Positions 58,069 through 64,000 of a stretch of 64,000 bases of DNA are shown in pieces. A program made the position numbers and the translations under genes. Every line of letters begins with the position of its first letter. The first letter of the stretch is position 1. Origin of the DNA: Ramlibacter aurantiacus (GTDB taxonomy: Bacteria > Pseudomonadota > Gammaproteobacteria > Burkholderiales > Burkholderiaceae_C); contig NZ_JAEQNA010000001.1 of assembly GCF_016722895.1 (NCBI RefSeq), positions 1,178,001 to 1,242,000 of the forward strand, given 5' to 3'. Below the pieces are notes generated by a model that was not told the origin of the DNA, did not search any database, and saw only the letters and a program-made list of their open reading frames with translations.

Positions 58069-58920
58069 ATGCCAACCACCGAACCGATCCGACTGCCGGC
58101 CCCCGGGCCCAGTGCCCTGCATGCGTTCGCGCGCTCACTCGGGCAGTTCTTCGTCCAGCGCGTGCTGCCCCCGCTGGTCATCATCGGCGCCCTGCTCCTG
58201 CTGTGGCACGTGCTCGGCTCGCGCCCCGGCGCCGCGCTGCCCGGTCCGCTCAAGGTGATCGAGGACACCTGGGAGCTGATCGTCCATCCCTTCCACGACC
58301 ACGGCGGCAACGACGTGGGCCTGGCCTGGCAGCTGCTGGCCAGCCTGCAGCGGGTCGCCTACGGCTACACGCTGGCGGTGCTGGCCGGGGTGAGCCTGGG
58401 GGTGCTGGTGGGGCAGTCGACCTGGGCGCTGCGCGGGCTGGACCCGCTGTTCCAGGTGCTGCGCACGGTGCCGCCGCTGGCCTGGCTGCCGATTTCTCTG
58501 GCGGGCTTCCGCGACGGCAATCCGTCGGCGATCTTCGTGATCTTCATCACCTCGATCTGGCCGATCATCATCAACACCTCGGTGGGCATCCGCAACATCC
58601 CCGAGGACTACCGCAACGTCGCGCGCGTCATCCGCCTCAATGGCGCCGAGTACTTCGTGAAGGTCATGCTGCCGGCCGCCGCGCCCTACATCTTCTCGGG
58701 ACTGCGCATCGGCGTCGGCCTGTCCTGGCTGGCCATCATCGCCGCCGAGATGCTGATCGGCGGCGTGGGCATCGGCTTCTTCATCTGGGACGCGTGGAAC
58801 TCCTCGCGCATCAGCGACATCATCCTGGCCCTGGTGTACGTCGGCCTGGTCGGCTTCGCGCTGGACCGCATCGTCGCCCTCGTCGGCCATCGCATCACCC
58901 GCGGCACCGCCGCCAGCTGA
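58069..58920 (+). CDS. nrtB: Nitrate ABC transporter permease
   Basis: This 283-residue inner-membrane permease of the NrtB/SsuC type has about six hydrophobic helices. The EAA loop is near GAEYFVKVMLPAAAPYIFSG. The N-terminal about 35 residues are proline-rich and cytoplasmic. It is 30 bp after nrtA and 11 bp before the ATPase gene. Confidence 0.93.
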   Translation: MPTTEPIRLPAPGPSALHAFARSLGQFFVQRVLPPLVIIGALLLLWHVLGSRPGAALPGPLKVIEDTWELIVHPFHDHGGNDVGLAWQLLASLQRVAYGYTLAVLAGVSLGVLVGQSTWALRGLDPLFQVLRTVPPLAWLPISLAGFRDGNPSAIFVIFITSIWPIIINTSVGIRNIPEDYRNVARVIRLNGAEYFVKVMLPAAAPYIFSGLRIGVGLSWLAIIAAEMLIGGVGIGFFIWDAWNSSRISDIILALVYVGLVGFALDRIVALVGHRITRGTAAS

Positions 58921-58931
58921 GGACGCACACC

Positions 58932-59789
58932 ATGAAGAACGACAAGGCCTATCTCTCGCTGTCGCAGGTGGACATGGTGTTCACCGGTTCCAGCGGCACC
59001 AACCCCGTGCTCAAGGGCATCGACCTGCAGGTGCGACGCGGCGAATACATCTCGCTGATCGGCCACTCGGGTTGCGGCAAGTCCACCGTGCTGAACATCA
59101 TCGCCGGCCTGCTGCCCGCGACCAGCGGCGTGGTGCTGCTGGACGATCGCGAGGTCGCCGGCCCGGGGCCCGACCGCGCGGTGGTGTTCCAGAACCACTC
59201 GCTGCTGCCCTGGCTCACCGTGCGCCAGAACGTGGAGATCGCGGTCGACAAGATCTTCGGCCGCAGCCGCAGCAAGGCCGAGCGGCGCGACTGGGTGCTG
59301 CACAACCTCGCCATGGTGAACATGAGCCACGCGCTGGACCGCCTGCCTTCGCAGATTTCCGGCGGCATGAAGCAGCGCGTGGGCATCGCCCGCGCCCTTT
59401 CCATGGAGCCCAAGGTGCTGCTGCTCGACGAGCCGTTCGGCGCGCTCGACGCGCTGACCCGCGCGCACCTGCAGGACGAGGTGATCCGGATCCAGGCCGA
59501 GCTGGGCAACACCGTGGTGATGATCACCCACGACGTGGACGAGGCGGTGCTGATGTCCGACCGGGTGGTGATGATGACCAACGGTCCCGCCGCCACCATC
59601 GGCCAGGTCCTCGACATCGACCTGCCGCGCCCGCGCAGCCGCATCGAGCTGGCCGAGGACCGCACCTACAACCACTGCCGCCAGGAGATCCTGAGCTTCC
59701 TGTACGAGAAGCAGCGCAAGGTGGAGGCGATCGCGCCGGTGCGCTCCATGGCCGCGCGGGCTCGCGAACAAGCCGCCGCGCAGGCCTGA
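58932..59789 (+). CDS. nrtD: Nitrate ABC transporter ATP-binding protein
   Basis: This 285-residue ATPase has Walker A GHSGCGKSTV, signature SGGMKQRVGIARAL, Walker B VLLLDEPFGALDALTR and the switch histidine in MITHDVDEAV. There is only one ATPase gene, with no fused binding-protein domain as in cyanobacterial NrtC, so it probably works as a homodimer. The start ATG is at 58932; the long frame from 57291 is a shadow. Confidence 0.93.
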   Translation: MKNDKAYLSLSQVDMVFTGSSGTNPVLKGIDLQVRRGEYISLIGHSGCGKSTVLNIIAGLLPATSGVVLLDDREVAGPGPDRAVVFQNHSLLPWLTVRQNVEIAVDKIFGRSRSKAERRDWVLHNLAMVNMSHALDRLPSQISGGMKQRVGIARALSMEPKVLLLDEPFGALDALTRAHLQDEVIRIQAELGNTVVMITHDVDEAVLMSDRVVMMTNGPAATIGQVLDIDLPRPRSRIELAEDRTYNHCRQEILSFLYEKQRKVEAIAPVRSMAARAREQAAAQA

Positions 59790-59800
59790 GGAGCACGGCC

Positions 59801-62242
59801 ATGCAGAAGATGAAACTCGTGATGGTGGGCAACGGCATGGCCGGGGTGCGCACGGTCGAGGAGCTGCTCAAGATCGCGCCCGGCCTGTACGACATCGCCG
59901 TCTTCGGCGCCGAGCCGCACCCCAACTACAACCGCATCCTGCTGTCGCCGGTGCTGGCCGGCGAGCAGACGCTGGAAGAGATCGTCCTGAACTCCTGGGA
60001 GTGGTACGCGCAGAACGGCATCCGCCTGCACGCCGGCAAGAAGGTGGTCGAGGTCGACCGGGTGCGCCGCATCGTGCGCGCCGAGGACGGCACCGAGGAA
60101 CCCTACGACCGCCTGCTGATGGCCACCGGCTCCAACCCCTTCATGCTGCCCATCCCGGGCAAGGACCTGGAGGGCGTGATCGCCTACCGCGACATCGCCG
60201 ACACGCAGGCCATGATCGACGCGGCCGCGACCTACCGGCACGCGGTGGTGATCGGCGGCGGCCTGCTGGGGCTGGAGGCCGCCAACGGCCTGAAGCTGCG
60301 CGGCATGGACGTGGCCGTGGTGCACGTCAACGACTGGCTGATGGAACGCCAGCTCGACGAGGCGGCCGGGCGGCTGCTGCGGCAATCGCTCGAGGACAAA
60401 GGGCTGCGCTTCCACATGGGCGCGCAGACGCAGGAGCTCCTGGGCGGACCCGATGGCCGCGTGCGCGCCGTCCGCTTCAAGGACGGCAGCGAGATCCCCG
60501 CCGACCTGGTGGTGATGGCCGTGGGCATCCGGCCCAACACGGCGCTGGCCCAGTCGATGCGGCTGCACTGCGACCGCGGCATCGTCGTCACCGACACCCT
60601 GCAGACCGTGACCGACGCGCGCATCTACGCGGTGGGCGAATGCGCCGCGCACCGCGGCATCGCCTATGGCCTGGTGGCGCCCCTGTTCGAGCAGGCCAAG
60701 GTGGCGGCCAACCACCTGGCGCAGTTCGGCATCGGCCGCTACAGCGGCTCGCTCACCTCCACCAAGCTCAAGGTCACCGGCATCGACCTGTTCTCCGCGG
60801 GCGACTTCCAGGGCGGTGCGGACACCGAGGAGATCGTGCTGTCCGACCCCTTCGGCGGCGTCTACAAGAAGCTCGTGCTCAAGGGCGACAAGCTGGTGGG
60901 CGCCTGCCTCTACGGCGACACCGTGGACGGCAGCTGGTATTTCAAGCTGCTGCGCGAGGGGCGCAGCGTCGCCGACATCCGCGACAAGCTGATGTTCGGC
61001 GAGTCGAACATCGGCGACGTCGGCCACGAAGGCCACAGCAAGGCCGCCGCCATGCCCGACGAGGCCGAGGTCTGCGGCTGCAACGGGGTGAACAAGGGCA
61101 GCATCTGCAAGGCCATCAAGGACAAGGGCCTGTTCACGCTCGACGAGGTGCGCAAGCACACCAAGGCCAGCGCGAGCTGCGGCTCCTGCACCGGGCTGGT
61201 GGAGCAGATCCTGATGTTCACCGCCGGCGGCGACTACTCGGCCACGCCCCGCAAGAAGGCGCTCTGCGGCTGCACCGACCATTCGCACCAGGAGGTGCGC
61301 GACGCCATCCGCACGCAGCACCTGCTGACCATCGCCGACACCCAGCGCTTCCTGCAGTGGCGCACGCCCACCGGCTGCGCCACCTGCCGGCCGGCCCTCA
61401 ACTACTACCTGATCTCCACCTGGCCCAAGGAGGCGCGGGACGACCCGCAGAGCCGCTTCATCAACGAGCGCGCCCACGCCAACATCCAGAAGGACGGCAC
61501 CTATTCGGTGGTGCCGCGCATGTGGGGCGGCGAGACCACCGCCGACGAGCTGCGCCGCATCGCCGACGCGGTGGACAAGTACAACATTCCCACCGTGAAG
61601 GTCACCGGCGGCCAGCGCATCGACCTGCTGGGGGTGAAGAAGGAAGACCTGCCCAACGTCTGGCGCGACATCGGCATGCCTTCCGGCCACGCCTACGCCA
61701 AGGGCCTTCGCACCGTGAAGACCTGCGTGGGCAGCGAGTGGTGCCGCTTCGGCACGCAGGACTCGACCCAGATGGGCAAGGACCTGGAGCGCGCGGTGTG
61801 GCGCATGTACGCGCCGCACAAGGTCAAGCTGGCGGTGTCCGGCTGCCCTCGCAATTGCGCCGAGGCCGGCATCAAGGACGTGGGCGTCATCGGCGTCGAC
61901 TCGGGCTGGGAGATCTACGTCGCCGGCAACGGCGGCATCAAGACCGAGGTGGCGCAGTTCCTGTGCAAGCTCAAGACAGCAGCCGAAGTGCTCGAATACA
62001 GCGGCGCCTTCCTGCAGCTGTATCGCGAGGAAGGCTGGTACCTGGAGCGCACGGTTCACTACGTCGGGCGCGTGGGGCTGGACTACGTGAAGAAGCGCAT
62101 CCTGGACGATCACGAGGGCCGCGAGGCGCTGTGGCAGCGCCTTCAGTTCGCGCTCGACGGCGAACCCGATCCCTGGTTCGAGTTCGACAAGGCGCGGGTG
62201 GACGCGCGGCAGTTCCACAAGATCGAGGCGGTGAAGGCATGA
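59801..62242 (+). CDS. nirB: Assimilatory nitrite reductase [NAD(P)H], large subunit
   Basis: This 813-residue cytoplasmic enzyme reduces nitrite to ammonium. An N-terminal FAD/NADH reductase domain (VMVGNGMAGVRTVEE, VVIGGGLLGLEAANG, YAVGECAAHRG) is followed by a [2Fe-2S] BFD-like region (CGCNGVNKGSI, CGSCTGLVEQI) at about residues 420-480. A second cysteine set (CGCTDHSH, CATCRPALN) comes next, then siroheme-[4Fe-4S] ligands (VGSEWCRFG, SGCPRNCAEAGIKD). The start ATG 59801 follows GAGGAGC. It overlaps nirD by ATGA. Confidence 0.96.
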   Translation: MQKMKLVMVGNGMAGVRTVEELLKIAPGLYDIAVFGAEPHPNYNRILLSPVLAGEQTLEEIVLNSWEWYAQNGIRLHAGKKVVEVDRVRRIVRAEDGTEEPYDRLLMATGSNPFMLPIPGKDLEGVIAYRDIADTQAMIDAAATYRHAVVIGGGLLGLEAANGLKLRGMDVAVVHVNDWLMERQLDEAAGRLLRQSLEDKGLRFHMGAQTQELLGGPDGRVRAVRFKDGSEIPADLVVMAVGIRPNTALAQSMRLHCDRGIVVTDTLQTVTDARIYAVGECAAHRGIAYGLVAPLFEQAKVAANHLAQFGIGRYSGSLTSTKLKVTGIDLFSAGDFQGGADTEEIVLSDPFGGVYKKLVLKGDKLVGACLYGDTVDGSWYFKLLREGRSVADIRDKLMFGESNIGDVGHEGHSKAAAMPDEAEVCGCNGVNKGSICKAIKDKGLFTLDEVRKHTKASASCGSCTGLVEQILMFTAGGDYSATPRKKALCGCTDHSHQEVRDAIRTQHLLTIADTQRFLQWRTPTGCATCRPALNYYLISTWPKEARDDPQSRFINERAHANIQKDGTYSVVPRMWGGETTADELRRIADAVDKYNIPTVKVTGGQRIDLLGVKKEDLPNVWRDIGMPSGHAYAKGLRTVKTCVGSEWCRFGTQDSTQMGKDLERAVWRMYAPHKVKLAVSGCPRNCAEAGIKDVGVIGVDSGWEIYVAGNGGIKTEVAQFLCKLKTAAEVLEYSGAFLQLYREEGWYLERTVHYVGRVGLDYVKKRILDDHEGREALWQRLQFALDGEPDPWFEFDKARVDARQFHKIEAVKA

Positions 62243-62634
62243 ACATGGGCGACTGGACGCTGATCTGCCGGGTGGAGGACATCCCGGTGCTGGGCTCGCG
62301 GCGCGTCGAGCGGTCGCGCGGCATGGACGTCGCGGTGTTCCGTAACGACGCGGACCAGGTGTTCGCCCTGCTCGATCGCTGCCCGCACCGGGGCGGCCCG
62401 CTGTCGCAGGGCATCGTCTTCGGCACCAGCGTGGCCTGCCCGCTGCACAACTGGGTGATCGGCCTGGAAGGCGGCTGCGCGCAGGCGCCCGACGAGGGCT
62501 GCACGCCGCGCTTTTCGGTGCGCGTGGAGGCCGGATCGGTCTACCTGAACGCCCTCGAGTTGGCCAGCCATGCGCTGGATGCGCAGGCCCCCGTGGCCGG
62601 GCCGGCGCGGCACATCGCCATCAAGGTCGCCTGA
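62239..62634 (+). CDS. nirD: Nitrite reductase small subunit (Rieske-type)
   Basis: This 131-residue partner of NirB has a Rieske-like [2Fe-2S] fold with C-x-H and C-x-x-H ligands: DRCPHRGGPLSQG and ACPLHNWVIGL. Unlike E. coli NirD, the cluster ligands appear intact. The start overlaps the nirB stop by four bases. Confidence 0.94.
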   Translation: MNMGDWTLICRVEDIPVLGSRRVERSRGMDVAVFRNDADQVFALLDRCPHRGGPLSQGIVFGTSVACPLHNWVIGLEGGCAQAPDEGCTPRFSVRVEAGSVYLNALELASHALDAQAPVAGPARHIAIKVA

Positions 62635-62645
62635 GACGCGCCCGC

Positions 62646-64000
62646 ATGCCCAGCGAAACCCGGTCCACCTGCCCCTATTGCGGCGTCGGCTGCGGCGTGA
62701 TCATCGAGTCCGATGGGGCGCAGATCACCGGCGTGCGCGGCGACCCCGAGCACCCCGCGAATTTCGGCCGGCTGTGCAGCAAGGGCTCGACCCTGCACCT
62801 GACCGCCGCCGCGCCCATCACCCGACACGACCGCTTGCTGCATCCCATGCTGCGGGCGCGCCGGGGCGACGCCCTGCAGCGCACGGACTGGGACACCGCG
62901 CTGGATACGACGGCCCGGCAGTTCGCGCGGGTGATCCGCGCCCACGGACCCGACGCCGTGGGCTTCTACGTCTCCGGCCAGTTGCTGACCGAGGACTACT
63001 ACGTCTTCAACAAGCTGGCCAAGGGCCTGGTGGGCACCAACAACATCGACACCAACTCGCGGCTTTGCATGAGCAGCGCGGTGGCCGGCTACAAGCTCAC
63101 GCTGGGCGCCGACGCGCCGCCGTGCAGCTACGAGGACGTGGAGCAGGCCGACTGCCTGTTCATCGTCGGCAGCAACGCGGCCTGGGCGCACCCGGTGCTG
63201 TTCCGGCGCATCGAGCAAGCCAAGGCGATGCGGCCCGACATGAAGATCATCGTGTGCGACCCGCGCCGCACCGACACCGCCGGCCTGGCCGACCTGTTCC
63301 TGCCGATCCAGCCGGGCACCGACGTGATGCTGTTCCACGGCCTGCTGCACATCATGCTGTGGGAGGGCTGGACCCAGCCCGACTGGATCGCGCGCCACAC
63401 CAGCGGCTTCGACGCGCTGAAGGCCCGGGTGCGCGAGTGCACGCCCGAGGCGGTGGCCCAGGCCTGCGGCATTCCGGCGGCCGACCTGCTCACCGCCGCG
63501 CGCTGGTTCGCCACCTCGCCCTCGACGCTCAGCCTCTATTGCCAAGGCCTCAACCAGTCGGCCAGCGGCACCGCCAAGAACGCCGCGCTGATCAACCTGC
63601 ACCTGGCGACGGCGCAGATCGGCCGCGCCGGCTGCGGCCCCTTCTCCCTCACCGGCCAGCCCAATGCCATGGGCGGCCGCGAAGTGGGCGGGCTGGCCAA
63701 CCTCCTGTCGGCGCATCGCGACCTGGCCAACCCGCAGCATCGCGCCGAGGTCGCCGCGCTCTGGGGCGTGCCTTCGGTGCCGGACAAGCCGGGCCGAACG
63801 GCGGTGGAGATGTTCCAGGCCGCCGCCGATGGCGAGATCCGCGCCCTGTGGATCGCGTGCACCAATCCCGCGCAATCCATGCCCGACCAGGCCACGGTGC
63901 GCCGCGCCCTCGAGCGCGCCGAGTTCGTCGTGCTGCAGGAGGCCTTCGCCACCACCGCCACCGCCGACTTCGCCGACCTGCTGCTGCCGGCGACCAGTTG
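62646..64000 (+). CDS. nasA: Assimilatory nitrate reductase, catalytic subunit (3' end outside window)
   Basis: The first 451 residues of a molybdopterin oxidoreductase reduce nitrate to nitrite. The N-terminal CPYCGVGCGV with a later LCSKG binds a [4Fe-4S] cluster. The bis-MGD domain follows, with LLTEDYYVFNKLAKGLVG, NIDTNSRLCMSS and CQGLNQSASGTAKN, typical of NasA/NarB enzymes. The gene is open at the window edge, so any C-terminal extra domain cannot be seen. It is 11 bp after nirD, in the same operon. Confidence 0.93.
   Translation, partial: MPSETRSTCPYCGVGCGVIIESDGAQITGVRGDPEHPANFGRLCSKGSTLHLTAAAPITRHDRLLHPMLRARRGDALQRTDWDTALDTTARQFARVIRAHGPDAVGFYVSGQLLTEDYYVFNKLAKGLVGTNNIDTNSRLCMSSAVAGYKLTLGADAPPCSYEDVEQADCLFIVGSNAAWAHPVLFRRIEQAKAMRPDMKIIVCDPRRTDTAGLADLFLPIQPGTDVMLFHGLLHIMLWEGWTQPDWIARHTSGFDALKARVRECTPEAVAQACGIPAADLLTAARWFATSPSTLSLYCQGLNQSASGTAKNAALINLHLATAQIGRAGCGPFSLTGQPNAMGGREVGGLANLLSAHRDLANPQHRAEVAALWGVPSVPDKPGRTAVEMFQAAADGEIRALWIACTNPAQSMPDQATVRRALERAEFVVLQEAFATTATADFADLLLPATS

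Noticed and set aside
59666..62218. An 850-codon minus-strand open frame across nirB
   Set aside because: Antisense shadow of nirB, whose catalytic motifs are all present on the plus strand.

Overview
The window is about 64 kb of a GC-rich betaproteobacterial chromosome, most likely order Burkholderiales (Comamonadaceae or Sphaerotilaceae type). The evidence is gene content and order: tig-clpP-clpX-lon; mltD/gloB/methyltransferase/rnhA; rpsO-pnp-quinone oxidoreductase-tpiA-secG-tRNA-Leu-nuoA to nuoN-DUF2818-NUDIX-DUF1178; and a tmRNA with the tag ANDSNYALAA. No species can be named from the sequence alone.

Layout. (1) Positions 1-5571 are accessory DNA next to the 3' end of the tmRNA gene. 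It carries an XRE repressor/ImmA-type protease pair, a tightly overlapping cassette (small protein, DUF2924 protein, large serine recombinase, ParB-like HTH protein) and a Sel1-repeat-like protein. (2) 5572-7337 is core: ssrA, gph and ubiG. (3) 7504-10042 holds two adjacent proteins I do not recognise. (4) 10378-16944 has a Gly-Cys-Gly tRNA array, then lon, clpX, clpP, tig and tRNA-Leu(UAG), all on the minus strand. (5) 17078-20072 is the squalene module hpnC-hpnD-hpnE, followed by a HAD hydrolase and hemH. (6) 21938-26886 has a small hypothetical gene and an RND efflux pair. (7) 27038-30627 is rnhA, a methyltransferase, gloB and mltD. (8) 30810-49483 is a long minus-strand block: DUF1178, NUDIX, DUF2818, the complete 14-gene complex I operon, tRNA-Leu(GAG), secG, tpiA and a quinone oxidoreductase. 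(9) 49541-55219 has pnp, rpsO, an ABC substrate-binding protein, a small heat shock protein and tsaD. (10) 55288-64000 is a nitrate assimilation locus: a NIT-ANTAR regulator, a leader with an attenuator, a nitrate ABC transporter, nirBD, and a nitrate reductase cut by the window edge.

How the genes work together. The nitrate locus is the clearest regulatory story. The regulator has a nitrate-sensing NIT domain and an RNA-binding ANTAR domain. The leader of the next operon has two adjacent six-base-loop hairpins, the second sharing bases with the 5' arm of an intrinsic terminator. That is the layout expected for nitrate-dependent antitermination of the NasR type. Nitrate would be imported by the ABC transporter, reduced to nitrite by the nitrate reductase, and reduced to ammonium by NirBD.

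The least explained parts are the unknown gene pair between ubiG and the tRNA array, the ssrA-adjacent element, and a palindromic repeat found twice inside the nuo operon.
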